From contig JAJEKV010000002.1 of assembly GCA_021234155.1 (NCBI GenBank), positions 5,928,025-5,992,024 of the forward strand: DNA of 64,000 bases, given 5' to 3'. The DNA is from Isoetes taiwanensis. Lineage: Eukaryota > Streptophyta > Lycopodiopsida > Isoetales > Isoetaceae. The notes beneath the pieces are model-generated. The model worked only from the letters and a program-made list of their open reading frames with translations, was not told the origin of the DNA and ran no database searches. Each line of letters begins with the position of its first letter. Position 1 is the stretch's first letter. Below, piece by piece: positions 11,640 through 23,484 of this stretch. The translations under genes and the position numbers were made by a program.

Positions 11640-12040
11640 CTACCTTTGGTTTTGATGGAGGTATGTCTAAAAAATTAGGGATTGCTTCTTCTGCCGCTAT
11701 TCTCAAGGATGCATCTCTTAAGCTGATGACTAAGATAGGGAGAATTCATCCTAATATTTCTTCTAATGCAAAGAGAATATAGGGCCCTCATTGCAGCCTA
11801 CAGAAGCAAGGTTCATGAATATTTCCCATATTGTTATCTATGGAGACTCACAACTTGTTTGCAAACAGATTTTGGGAGAATACCAAACAAAACATCAAGA
11901 TATGGAGGATCTGAACACACAAGCTCTCGAATTGCTAACTTTTTTTTTTGATCATTGGGAAATTTATCATATTCCAAGGTCTAAAAACTTTGAGGCTGAT
12001 TCTTTGTGCAAGAAAACACTCTTAGAGCATCTCTCCTGAG
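11640..12040 (+). mobile_element. E2 extra (archaeal-type) RNase H domain, located between protease and RT
   Basis: FGFDGGMSKKLGIASSAAIL, EYRALIAAY, VIYGDSQLVCKQILGEY and HIPRSKNFEADSLCKK match the order of catalytic and scaffold motifs of the second RNase H of Tat elements (D...E...D...D pattern: FDGG, EYRAL, GDSQL, EADSL). The ordinary RNase H of the element is separate and lies after RT. The order protease, extra RNase H, RT, RNase H, integrase is therefore read directly from the sequence. The copy is broken. Confidence 0.75.
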
Positions 12041-12179
12041 GGAGTTATCAAGGAAGATGTCCTAGATGAAGATGAACTCTCTCTGGCCATCCTATCTTGA
12101 CCATCAACCTAGCACAAGAGGAATCACACAAAGAACTTGAAGTGCACAAAGGAGGAATGTCCAGGACTTTGCAAATGGG

Positions 12180-12920
12180 AGATCTATATGATGAAGATTG
12201 CAAAGGTAAAATGATTAAGTACTTTGAAGATTGGGTGGATGTTTTTGCATGGGAATATTCAGAATTGAAAGGGGTTGATAGGAGCATTTGTGAGTTTGAG
12301 ATAAAAGTTCGTGGAAGATACTAAACCCGCCATGCAGAGATTGAGAAGAATTAATTCCTCACTTTTAGATCTTATCAAGCAGAATTATTCAAAATGCAGG
12401 AGTCGGGTTTGATAGTTGACATTGTGAACCCTTCTTGGGTTTCTTGTATTGTTCCAAATCTAAAAAAGAATGGTTCTCTAAGAATATGTGTGGATTATAG
12501 AGATCTAAATAAAGCTACCACAAAGATTGTTACCCTTTGCCTTTTTGGAAGAAATACTTTATGCAAAGGCTGGCAAGTCTATGTACTCATTTTGGATGGT
12601 TTCTCCGGTTTTAATCAGATTAGCATCAAAAAGGAAGATCAGCCAAAGACATCCTTCATTACTCCATGGGGAACTTATGCAATGAAAAGGATGCCTTTTG
12701 GCTTAATGAATGCCCCCGCTACATTTCGAGAGAGCTATGGATACTGTCTTTGCAAACATGACTCCCGAAAGCAATTCGAGTTTATCTTGATGATTTATGC
12801 TTAGGTACTGGTACAAGTGATCATATTTCGAGCTAACAAGGATATTTACATTGTGCGCATAAACCGAGTTAATCTAAACCCAAAGAAGTGCATCTTTTGG
12901 CATCCAAAGGCCAGCTCTTA
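12180..12920 (+). mobile_element. E2 reverse transcriptase remnant
   Basis: The lead-in WVDVFAWEYSELKGVDRSIC is followed by SLRICVDYRDLNKAT, FSGFNQISIKKEDQPKTSF and MPFGLMNAPATF, the palm and fingers motifs of Ty3/gypsy RT. The residues expected around the catalytic YxDD motif are poorly preserved. The copy is broken. Confidence 0.85.
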
Positions 12921-12959
12921 GGCCATGAGGTTTTAAGCTAAAGGCCTTCAAGTAGTCAA

Positions 12960-13600
12960 GAGAAGATCATAGCTTTAAAAAAGCTTCAAACACCCGTGAC
13001 AATTAAAGAAGTCAAGGGATTTATGGGAATGACCTCTTTCTTAAGAGTGTATGTGCCTAATTTCTCTCACCTTATTAGTCCTATCTCTAAGTTGACTAGA
13101 GTAGGCCAAGTTAGTAAAAGAGAAAGTAAATATAGGCCTGTTGTTTGACCGATGAGTGTGAAAAAGCTTTTTGCAGATCATAGAGGCTATTTGCCATTCT
13201 ACACTTTTAAAAACTCCAGACCTTTCATTACCATTTAAAGTTTACATAACTATCACTAAAAAGGTCACTGGAGTTGCCATTTTGCAGATAGACACCCTAT
13301 TGCTTTTGCAAGCAAACAATGGTCTCAAACTGAAGAAAAGTATGCTAAGATAGAAAGGAGTGTCTTCTTTGCTCTCATCTTTTGATCGAGAGACAGGGTC
13401 ATCTTTACAAAAATCCCAAGCCACTATCTACATGCAAAGCAGAACCCCATGCCCTTTTGTATGGTAAGAAATTAGAAAAGCCTAAGCTTCATAGGTGGGC
13501 TTGTAGGCTTCAATCCTATGATTTAAAGGTAAAGGTTATTCATGTATTGAACAACCCGAAGTTTATACTTGCCTCACGCCTACTTTGAACATGAGGAGTT
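12960..13600 (+). mobile_element. E2 RT thumb and ordinary RNase H remnant
   Basis: KEVKGFMGMTSF and PNFSHLISPISKLT-type text near 13000-13100 match the RT connection region. A stretch with TLLKTPDLSLPFKVY and LHRWACRLQSYDLKVKVIHV (about 13190-13560) matches the family RNase H. It sits at the usual place, directly after RT. The copy is broken. Confidence 0.7.
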
Positions 13601-13759
13601 GATACAAGAAGAAGAAATGACTAACCTTGTTGTAAATGAACAGACTTGTCAACTATACCAGCTCAAGGTTGGCAACAACCTATTAGGAGGTTCCTTCAAG
13701 ATCGTGAGATACCTTCCGAATTTTCAAAAGCCAAGCTTATAAGTTTAAGTTAAAATGTT

Positions 13760-14570
13760 TGGCTTACTCCTTGGTTGGTGACATCTTGTGCAAGGTAAAT
13801 AGGGATGGTGTACTCTTAAGATGTGTTGATGAAGATGAAGCCGCCTCGGTACTTTTGCTGAAAATCACAAAGGTGTTTGTGGTGGTCATTTTGCAAAGCA
13901 TACACAACCGCCAAGAAAATATTGATGTCCGGTTATTTCGGCCTCATTTATTTAAAGATTGTTATGATATTATAAAGACTTGTCATCAATGCCGGATCTT
14001 TGGCAAAAGAATCTTGCATCCTGCTCCTCTTACAGAATTGTCTCCCCGGTCCATTTCAAGTTTGGGGATTGGACTATGTTGGCCCTATTAATCCCCATCC
14101 TCCCAGATGAATACATTGTTGTGGCTACAGACTGCTCACTAAGTGGTCGGGCAAAGACTTTTAAGGAAAGCAAATGCCCATACTATCGCTAGATTTTTTT
14201 GCATGAGAATATTTGCTCTAGGTTTGGCATCCCTTTTAAAATTTTGACCGATAGAGGCTCTACTTTTATTAATGAAGTTATTAATTTCCTTGTTTCAAGC
14301 TTCAAGATCAAGCATGTGAAAAGCTCAAAATTATTATCCTCAAGGAAATGGCCAAGCCGAGTCTACTAACAAAGTGCTTAAGGGTATTTTGCAGAAAAAC
14401 AGTTTTTGCCAAAACCAAAGGGATTGGCACTTGAAATTATATGATGCTCTTTGGGCTCATAGAATTACTTCTAAAGCAGCTACTAATGCCTCACCTTTCA
14501 GTTTAGTATATGGAGTAGAGGTCAAGTATTCCAAATTCGAAAGTTAGAGATACCTTCTTTAAGGATGGCA
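13760..14570 (+). mobile_element. E2 integrase remnant
   Basis: DIIKTCHQCRIFGKR is the zinc-binding HHCC end. Further on, reading frames carry D-Y-V-G-P-I-N-like text, LTDRGSTF and a QGNGQAESTN-like core region with the catalytic D,D-35-E spacing suggested, then SPFSLVYGVE. In the family this domain inserts the cDNA. The copy is broken. Confidence 0.75.
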
Positions 14571-15554
14571 CTCAAGCTTGAGTTGGAGTTTTCAAGCCTT
14601 GAAGCTACGTGTATGAAGTTCTGCTAAAATTAGATGAAGAAAGGTTTGTTGCGTAGAATTACAACTTGTCAAGAAGGCTAAGAGTGCAGCAGCTTTTCAA
14701 GGTCAGCTCACAAACTACAAGACAAGTTTGCACCTATGGAATTAGTTTTAAAGTGGAATGCTAAAGATGAAGGAAAGTTTTCAAAGTTTGAAAATCCCCG
14801 GAGGGTCCCTATCGATTTTAGGAGATGTCGGTCCGCTCATCTTATAGGTTGGCGATCTTGGTACAGATTAGAACCGCCAAATCCCATTAATATTCAACAC
14901 CTTAAAGATATTGGCCTCAAAGATGCCTCGCTTGAGCCTCTTCACTTCTATATAAGCATTTGTTCTAGCTTAGAATAGGTTAGTTTATAATTTCAAAGTT
15001 GAGGTTTTAATATTTCTTTTGATTAGCATATTTCCTTTGAGGTTTAATATGGTGTTTTTTCTTTGCTTAGTTTGGCAGAATGTGACCACAAGGGATGAAG
15101 ACTTTGATTATTACCTATTAATGGGCTCTATGTTGTCATGACAGGACCATTTGTTAAAACATTTCATCCGCCTTCTAAATTGGCCTATTCTTCATAAGAC
15201 CTTGCTTCTCCATTGGAGTTCTAGAGTGCTATCCATATATAATTTTCCACATCTTGCTTGGCACTCATGCTAACCTTGATTTATCATCATATGCGTGTTC
15301 ATTCTTTTTCTCCTCCATTTCATCTCTGGCCTATAAGTTGCCTTACATTCCATTTCAACCTTCTATCCTTTTATTTTCATTTCCTACAATGCTCGCACCA
15401 CATTTCCACCATAGCAGAAGTTCATCTCACACTCATACCACTCATTTCATTACTCTACATCATTCTCACACCGCACTCAAATTTGAAGATCCTCGCCTAA
15501 GTTTACATCTCATAGGGCCGAGGGGACCAGCCTATTCTTTCCTTTTTGAGGAGA
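14571..15554 (+). other. E2 3' region between integrase and 3' LTR
   Basis: An 80-codon open stretch at 14736-14978 (VPIDFRRCRSAHLIGWRSWY...) follows the integrase. I do not recognise it; it may be the integrase C-terminus or an additional 3' coding segment. The rest is non-coding and pyrimidine-rich. A short purine-rich run (GAGGAGA) abuts the 3' LTR at 15548-15554 and is the likely polypurine tract. Confidence 0.5.
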
Positions 15555-18006
15555 TGTTGCCCATTTCTCGCAACATGGACTAGCATCCATTATCAAAAAC
15601 TTTTGTTTATCCATATTTCCTCTAAGGAAAAGTTTCAGGCTATTGTGATCCCATTAGAGTTTGGAAGACATTTGACCAAGTTTGGAAGGCATTGGGGATT
15701 TCCTTTTATAGCCTAATCTTTTCCTTGAGGTAAAATACCTTTTAGACACATTCCCATTTGTTTAACATTTTCCTTTGATTTGAAGACCAGGCAAAGGCTA
15801 TAGCAAGATTATCAAGGAAGTACAAGATGTTTTACCAAAGCTCAACCTTATGAAGCTTGCTTGAGTTTCATTAGCAGTTTGAAGTCACACACATAAGGAT
15901 GCCATCTTGGAAGTGAAACGTGCTCTTATTCTAGCCTTGAAGTTTGGAAGACCCTTATAGAAGTTTGGAAGACCCTTAGGCTTTGAGCAAATGTATCTTC
16001 ACTATGAGGTATGATTTGAGCATTAGAGACAATCTGAGATGAAATCAAGTGCTACAGAGGTACCCATCTTGTCTTCATTCCATATCCACCTTTTTATGTC
16101 CTATGAACCTTTTATAACCTTTCTTTCACCATTTTTTCCACTTTTGAGATCTTTTCCCATCATTTCACTACCCATTTTTTTGATCCTACCTTCAATTGAG
16201 AATTGCCCCCTAATGATCTTGAAAAACTTCAAAGGCAAGAAAACTCTTTTCTCATTCTCATTTCATCTTCCTAAACCCTAGTATAGCCTATTTACACCCT
16301 TTTCCCATCTTTCCCCCATGACTTTTTCACCATCCCTATGTTGCAATATTCATTGACCATGGGTCAAAATGGACAAAAATTCAAATGTTTCAGCTTTGAC
16401 CCGAAAACCTTCTAGATGGAAAGCTTGGCAAAAAGAGCTAACATGGCCTTTTTAAATTTGAAAAAACCCTTTGGGAAGGCCTTCAAAATTGGATTCTTGG
16501 GATGCGTGCCAAAAAAAAAAAACCTATTCTAGCCTATCTACCCTATCTATTTCGATAGTTCCGTGTCACCCCCCCATTTTTTCCACGCGGCGTTGGGGGG
16601 CCCGGTTTCTGGGCCGGGTGTCCCCTCTCAAGTGGCACGTAAATTTAATAGTGGGGTCAACACTATTCCTTATATACAGAAGCTGCCAGACTCGTTTGTG
16701 CCTGTGGGATATATCACCCTTAAGAATTTTTGATGAACCCTAAGAAATAGGGGAACCTGCTAAATCCGGCCAATTCGTGCCTAAATTTGATTGAATCCCG
16801 CCAATTTTCTCCCGAGATCAACTCCTGAACCTTTTCCGAGACCTTGGGGACCCTCTGTGGCACTTGATCTGTGAGAAATTGCTCAAATTAGGCCTAAAAT
16901 CACTCGGCCGAGCTAGTTTTGTGGGAAGAAATCAGCTTAAACCAAAGATACAGACAAATTGGGGCGCCCCTCGAGATATACCTCGTGATTTTGGCGCATT
17001 CAATATTTTGATATCACCTTGCTCTGCTCTGCTCAGATTCCAGCTCTATTTCGCTCGAGATTGAAGTCCCGGTTCGTTGTGACCTGGTCAGCATTGAGGC
17101 ACCTCGATTGCAACTTAAAAAATCATTCCATATTACTTCTTTGGTAGTTTTGAAGCCCTTGAAAGACTCATACAGTCTTGGAATTGCTCTCAAGCATTAT
17201 TACTCAAGCATTATTATTTTCAAAACTTTGGTAATACCCTGTTGACATTATCAAACTTTCTGTATCACATTGCTATAATGCATAGTCTTTGCCTGAAAAA
17301 TCATTTTCATCATTGTACATCCATTTTTGTAATTCATTGATTGCTTTTTAAAAAAAAGCAAAAAACCAAAACAAGACCAAACATATTTACTCATAGATTG
17401 TATCTTCTTCAGGTAGTTGTATTTCATCCTTATAGAAATCCTAGAAACCTATACATTCAAAGAAAACATATAAAAAGATTTCTTTTCATAACTGTTACAG
17501 AGTTTGTTTTTTTTGAGGTTTTGTCTATTTACAGAAAAACTAAAACATCCTTTTGCTATTCAAACCTTTTGCACGTGATCTAGAGGCTATTTTGAAGTTG
17601 CCTGCACAGATCCCAACCCACAATTTCCCATCAAACTCCATCTGCAAAATTTGGCTCTCTGTTTTGGCACTGGCCAATTTTTTGACCTGCCTTTGACCTC
17701 GATTTTCTTGACCTTCCCTTATTCAAATCAAGTCAAATCTTCTCCACCATTTTCCCCTGCTTGTTGACCACTTATAACACCAATCAGATCTTCAAAATCT
17801 CTCAAGGTGGGTCTGCAAGTTCAGTTTTTGCTCTGACAGTTTTTTTAGTTTCAGGGACTAGTGATTTTGAAAAAACTAGCACTTTAAAAATGAATTTTCT
17901 GGTTTCATATGACAAGGATTGATCACCCTAAGTGATCTGGAGGTTCTAACCGCTTTGTTTAAGATTCCTTTGAGGTTAGGCTAAAATTCTAGGTTTTAGG
18001 CTAACA
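15555..18006 (+). repeat. E2 3' LTR
   Basis: It starts TGTTGCCC and ends GGCTAACA. It is collinear with the 5' LTR (2452 versus 2472 bases) and is followed by the GCTCT target duplication. Many of the small differences from the 5' LTR fall in the CG-rich block around 16560-17090; the flanking AT-rich parts are almost identical. Confidence 0.92.
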
Positions 18007-18011
18007 GCTCT
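18007..18011. repeat. Target-site duplication of E2, right copy (GCTCT)
   Basis: It matches 7087-7091 exactly and directly follows the CA end of the 3' LTR. Confidence 0.92.
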
Positions 18012-18118
18012 CCCTTCTAAAAAATTTCCACAATAGTGGAAATTGAACCTCCCAACCAGAGGGTTGAACCCTTCCAAACCCTCCATACCAACCACTGAGG
18101 GTAGGCATCATTTATGCA

Positions 18119-19460
18119 TTGTTAGAGACCCAAGAGTCCATTGGCCCTTTTTCTTTTTGCCCCCTTCAGCCCCTTTGTTCCCCCCTATCCTTCCAAACAA
18201 CTTTATTCATGGCGTCTCCAGTGACCCCATTTCAAAATCCCAAGAACGTGCATATTGATGGCGATGCCCATCAAATCCCACAGTTCCAGTCAGAGCCACT
18301 CCCAGATAGCAACATGGCAGCCACCCAATTAGAGTCACTACCAGATGGCAACATGGCGGCCAAGCTTGACTTGGGGGAGCACATCGACGGCCCCCCACTG
18401 CATAGAACATGCAGTGAAGACAAGGTGGACAAATCTACCATGAGAAAGGAAGCCCATGCAAAGGCTCAGACAACAAACTTGAACCGGAAGGTATATGGTC
18501 GATACTCGAATCGAGCGGCAAGCCCCTTGCGCACACCCAATCAAGAACCTACAGAGAGCAGGAAAAAGATCCAGGTGACGGTTGAGGGGAACACTGCTAG
18601 GATTGCAAAAGAGATATAGTCCTCGGGGCCCAAATTGCTCAAAAAGCAACTGGCTACAAAGAGGCAACACGTCTCTGACATTGAGACCCACGTGCGACAG
18701 CTTGAAGACAACCTCTCCTTAGTGCAGTCTAAAAGGCAGCATGATAAGTTTGAGTCCTGCTGAGCTACAGACCCAACTAGTCACCCTATCCACCAACATT
18801 GACACTATGGGTCGCGATAGGGAATGTTTTGAAAAGGAGACGAACACTTCGGCCAGAAGAAGAGTTATCTGCCATCGTTCAAAGGGTTGTCCAGGCAATG
18901 ATCGAAGAAAATCAGTTGCAGCATCAACAAATCCAAACCCTCCAGGACAAGGTCGCCACCTTAGAAACAACATCATACGTTGGGAACATATAGGTTGTGA
19001 TAAGATTTCAGAGGCTAGAACAAAGCTTTATCGCGGGGGATTTTGATATGCGAGAGCTACGCAATGCAATAGCTCAGCAAGGGAAAGGCCTTTATGCTGA
19101 TGCTCATGAGCAATGCCGTCATTATTGCGCAAATTGGAAAGGCAAGTGGCGCACCAACAAGCACTAGGCTCTCAAATCAAGGTGTTGCAAGCTAGGCCTA
19201 CTGCGGCAGATGCCCAAGATCATTTGCCCATAACGCACCAATCCAGACAAGTAAATGTTACTCAGCAACGCATTTCCACATCGCCTCATACCTCAACAAG
19301 ACAGCACAGATAGCCCCACCCAGGTCATGCAGGCTCAGGACCCTAGGGGCGTCCAACGGCTCCTGCTGCTGCTGCAGCCTCCGCAAATATTGCAATGGAG
19401 CTCAGTGAGCAACAAGAGCATTATCCCTAGAAATTATAAACTAGACACTTGAAGACCAAG
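18119..19460 (+). pseudogene. Unidentified ORF remnant with a coiled-coil segment
   Basis: A 138-codon reading from the ATG at 18209 (MASPVTPFQNPKN...) carries a tandem motif, LPDSNMAATQLESLPDGNMAA. Further open pieces follow to 19450, including EELSAIVQRVVQAMIEENQ and QTLQDKVATLETT, which have the heptad spacing of a coiled coil, and RELRNAIAQQGKGLYADAHE. The pieces are in different frames, so the unit is degraded. The size, coiled coil and position in repeat-rich DNA suggest a retroelement structural protein or a captured gene fragment, but I do not recognise the family. Confidence 0.4.
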
Positions 19461-19742
19461 GTGAAGACATTCATGAAAGATCCCACAAGTATACTAGAGA
19501 AGGTGATTCAAGCAAAGCAAATTTGAAGTTTGGAAGACCCCTTGAGTGTTCTTGGTATGTGATATTTCTTTTGAGTTCTTGGCATGACTATTTCATATGA
19601 TCCTTATCTTGAACCTCCTTTTCCATGCAAAAATTCCCACGACTTCAAATGCCATGCCTAGCCCTCGTTTCCTATAGCAAATTGGCTTAGGGAATTTTTT
19701 CTAGTCAAAGCATCTCTTTCATGTGAGTTGGGCAAGAGAAAT

Positions 19743-19780
19743 GTTCGCGGCGGCCAAAGCCGCCGCGATAAATTTCTTGT
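19743..19780 (+). repeat. GC-rich hairpin followed by CTTGT (Helitron-3'-end-like), copy 1
   Basis: GCGGCGGC-CAAA-GCCGCCGC forms an 8-bp stem with a 4-base loop, followed by GATAAATTTCTTGT. A short GC hairpin about ten bases before a CTRR terminus is the Helitron 3' signature, but here the end reads CTTG. Related sites are at 23485-23515 and 29778-29810. Confidence 0.4.
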
Positions 19781-20823
19781 CATATATAATGCATACACTT
19801 TGATTCCATTCTTCGAGATTCTTTGATGCTCCAGTGCATGCACGCCAAGTGTCGAAAAATACTATTGAGGAACATTTTTTGTATTTTCCTAGTTAATGTT
19901 TATTGAGGAGGAGCCACAGCCACGTGACTCCCCTTGCTCAATCAATCCATCTAAGCTTTCTTGAGCAAAGAATGAGCAAGTTTGCACCCACATTCCTTCT
20001 TGGCGAATTTGTGGCCAATTTTTTTTGCACGTTCTCTTGAATAATAACTATATAACCTTTCTTCATTGCAAGTTTGATGTTCTTGAGAGACCATATCTAA
20101 CTGTTCGGGGAAGAGAAATGTTCGCGGGGACCAGATATCTGTTTTTAGCTTCAACGAAAAGCTTCAGCAACTATTTTTATCTGCAACGAAAATCATTGGA
20201 GATGGATTCGAATCCATTAGAAATGCTGGGAATCATACCGATTTGCCTTGAAGAGGTAAATAAAGTCTTCTAAGCTGCAAATTTGGCATTGGATGGTCCT
20301 TGGATGTGCCTAAATGCAATATGCCAAGGACGTCGCCTTTAGTCCAAAAGGGGTATTATGGTCCAAAGAGGGCCTTTGGTCCAAAGAAGGACCAAAGGGG
20401 ACGTGCATGCTATATAGTAGCTCGGGGGAGAGCTCTGGGGCAGATGTGTTCTAGCTGAGAGCTCGTGGTTGGGTGGTGAGATAGCATGCCACGTCAAGTG
20501 TCTGTTTTACTAAAGAGGCCGAATCCCTTGCAACAGCAACACCGGATGGTGATCCAACTGCCCCAATCAGACTTGAATTCATCAGGAAACATGCCGAAAT
20601 TGCTTGGAGGGCATCGATTTAGGCCTAGCAAGGGCCGAATTTGGTTCTAACATCTAGAATTGAGTGAATGAGGGCTGAAAAGTATGCAGATTTGGGCGTC
20701 CAAGAAGCTGGCTGGAAGGGATCAATCCATGTGGAATCTGTTGGGTCATGCCGAAACTGTCTGGGAAGGGCCGATTTGGGCTTAGAAAGGCCAATTTGCC
20801 TTGTGGGGTCTTCAATCAGAAGA
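19780..20823. repeat. Direct repeat DR-A, left copy (~1 kb)
   Basis: It starts TCATATATAATGCATAC and is collinear with 22274-23087. Shared landmarks are GCATGCACGCCAAGTGTCG, GAGGAGCCACAGCCACGTG and ACAGCAACACCGGATG. Relative to the other copy it has exactly 200 extra bases, bounded by CTAAA at 20310-20314 and 20510-20514, and another ~30 extra bases near 20780. It lacks TG...CA ends and has no convincing coding content. Confidence 0.8.
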
Positions 20824-20858
20824 ACCATGGCAGTTACGGCGTGCTTGAAGAAAAGCCA

Positions 20859-21025
20859 TCACTGGGTAGTGCATTTTTTAAGTTTTCTTATCCTTTCCTT
20901 ATTCATTCGGCAATGGAGCGACTGCTTCGGCGAAAACCATCAGTTGGCAAAGTTTAGTGTATTTTTTAAGTTTTCTCATCCTTTTGTTATTGATTCGGCA
21001 ATAGAGCAACTGCCCTGGCGATTCT
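20859..21025. repeat. Two-copy tandem repeat (~81 bp)
   Basis: The segments TTTTTTAAGTTTTCTTATCC...ATTCGGCAATGGAGCGACTGC and TTTTTTAAGTTTTCTCATCC...ATTCGGCAATAGAGCAACTGC lie head to tail between the two DR-A copies. No coding role is seen. The rest of 21026-22273 is AT-rich unique sequence in which I find no gene. Confidence 0.7.
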
Positions 21026-22273
21026 CTCAATATCTGGGGGCTGGCTAAGCCTCTACTAGTTCTGTTCCAGCTTTTTGCAGGTAGGCAACGATTCAATTTG
21101 GTATGTAAGTGTGTTTTTTTTTTTAAATCTAATGAAGGTTCTTCATTTGCAGGAGCAACAAGATCGATTTAGCTAAAGCTGCTTCCTTCTCTGGTTTCAT
21201 TTTGAGATATACCTCAGAAATTGATTCTTATGCATGTTCACAAATCTGTTTGCAGGCAACAGGAAATGACCTCGCATATTGATACAACACATGGAAACCG
21301 ACTTCCATTTTTCAATATCTGCCCATCAGGTACGGCCTTGCAACGATAAAGTTAAGAATTGCTAATTTCTGTTTGATACATATTGAGGAGCCATTTGTTC
21401 ATCATGTTATGCAGTCGTGATCTATAGAGGAGAAATCAATTTAAGACGAGAGTTTTCATAAATAGAATTATCTGCTCAGCTTGCATAAAGATGGCAACAA
21501 AACTCCCATCTCCAGGTAAAGACTGCAATAGATTTCTTAAGCACTACGTAGTCTACCATGTCCTTGATTTGGAATTTGGCTCAATTTTCTTGCTTCTGCA
21601 ATTTCTTGATGAATGGGCGGGTATGTTTCTCACGCTAGATTTTATGGGCTCATGAAAAGAAACATTATTCAAAAAGTTAATACATCATTTTCATATTTTA
21701 TGACCGATATGGTTAGAATTTTCTCTAAGATGCCACATTTCAAGCAAAGCATAGCTTATTGCTGTGTGGCAAACATAATTTTTTCTCTGTATTCGTCTAT
21801 CTTAAACTTAGACAGGCACATTTGAGACATTCTAGCATGCATTATAATATGTTTGAAAGCAGTCATGCCTTTGTTTGTAGGGCTTTTATAACTCTTTTTC
21901 TCATGCAGCTCGCCAGCATTTATAGCTGGGAACAATCACCATCAAAACCAGAGCAACTTCTAGATGTGCATTCTTATGAACATAATAACTTGCTTTTCCT
22001 GTTTCCAAGAAACTTGGAGTAAAATTTGTTGTTCTCTATGATTGACCACAAGGGATGGAGTTTGTGGTGATGTCTTAAAGACACATCATGTAACACGGCC
22101 AAAAGTCTAATATTGAATTCTGTTGTATAGAAGCTAAAGGTCAGCTCATCAAATGCTATTCACCCTATTTGTTCTTTGAGAAAAAATCATGTCAATAGGC
22201 TTATTGCAGTTCAAAATAATACAATGCAAGACGAAAATTTTTAAAAGCTATTTTTGCTCTTTAAATTATCAAA

Positions 22274-23087
22274 TCATATATAATGCATACAGTTTGATTC
22301 CATTCTTCGAGATTCTTTGATGCTCCAGTGCATGCACGCCAAGTGTCGAAAAATATTATTGAGGAACATTTTTTGTATTTTCCTAGTTAATGTTTATTGA
22401 GGAGGAGCCACAGCCACGTGACTCCCCTTGCTCAATCAATCCATCTAAGCTTTCTTGAGCAAAGAATGAGCAAGTTTGCACCCACATTCCTTCTTGGCGA
22501 ATTTGTGTCCATTTTTTTTGCACGTTCTCTTGAATAATAACTATATAACCTTTCTTGATTGCAAGTTTGATGTTCTTGGGAGACCATATCTACCTGTTCG
22601 GGGAAGAAAAATGTTCGCGGGACCAGATATCTGTTTTTAGCTTCAACAAAAAGCTTCAAGAACTGTTTTTATCTGCAACGAAAATCATTGGAGATGGATT
22701 CGAATCCATAAGAAATGCTGGGAATCATATCGATTTGCCTGGAACAGGTAGATATGGTCTTCTAAGCTGCCGATTTGGCATTGGATAGTCCTTGGATGTG
22801 CCTAAAGAGGCCGAATCCCTTGCAACAGCAACACCGGATGTTGACCCAACTGCCCCAATCAGACTTGAATTCATCAAGAAATATGCCGAAGTTGCTTGGA
22901 GGGCATCGATTTAGGCCTAGCAAGGGCCGAATTTGGTTCTAACATCTAGAATTGAGTGAATAAGAGCTGAAAAGTATGCAGATTTGGGCGTCCAAGAAGC
23001 TGGCTGGAAGGGATCAATCCATGTGGAATCTGTTGGGTCATGCCGAAACTGTCTGGGAAGAGCCGTGGGGTCTTCAATCAAAAGAAT
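22274..23087. repeat. Direct repeat DR-A, right copy
   Basis: Collinear with the left copy at 19780-20823, with high identity by eye. It lacks the 200-base segment and a ~30-base piece. Homology ends after GGGGTCTTCAATCA. The unit could be a pair of degenerate long terminal repeats or a segmental duplication; neither diagnostic ends nor a target duplication were found. Confidence 0.8.
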
Positions 23088-23484
23088 CGATTAGAAGAAT
23101 CGATGCGTTTTGAGAACTGCCACAATGCCGGATGTGGAACGTTGCTTGCTTTTTTTATTGTTACAGTTTTGTCCTGATTGTTACTTTTGTCCATTGCATT
23201 GCTTGTTAATTAACTCATATTTAATTGCAAACAAGTACATTGGTAGTTCAAAGAAAAATAATAGGAAGTTCAAGGGCTTGGATTGAGGCCCGACTATCCG
23301 CAGAGTACGCCAGGTCCTGCTGCAAGAGATTTGGAAAACACAGGGGCTAGAAGTATGTAAGAACCTGGCTTCCTACATTGAAGTCCTCAACCTTCCCACA
23401 CAAATTCTTCACCAATAAGTCTGAGAACATCTTTTGCACCATTCCAAAGATATACAAAGCCGTCTTCACAGAGTAAGTCGGGGA

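Larger units (their letters stand above)
7092..18006 (+). mobile_element. Element E2: full-length Tat-like Ty3/gypsy LTR retrotransposon (10.9 kb), coding-dead
   Basis: It is bounded by two TG...CA LTRs and a 5-base target duplication. Part order: LTR (7092-9563), tRNA-Gln-type primer site (9567-9584), gag and nucleocapsid, aspartic protease, an extra archaeal-type RNase H (about 11640-12040), reverse transcriptase, the usual RNase H, integrase, a 3' non-coding stretch, LTR (15555-18006). The second RNase H is the hallmark of the plant Tat group; its position ahead of RT is unusual. All parts are present in order, but the frame is interrupted many times (well over ten). By eye the LTRs differ at a few percent of sites, largely small changes in the CG-rich promoter part, so insertion is moderately old and E2 was probably not mobile recently. 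The element belongs to the same family as E1. Confidence 0.9.

Noticed and set aside
19780-23087. DR-A as a standard LTR pair
   Set aside because: No TG...CA ends, primer site, polypurine tract or target duplication could be found; left as a direct repeat of unknown type.
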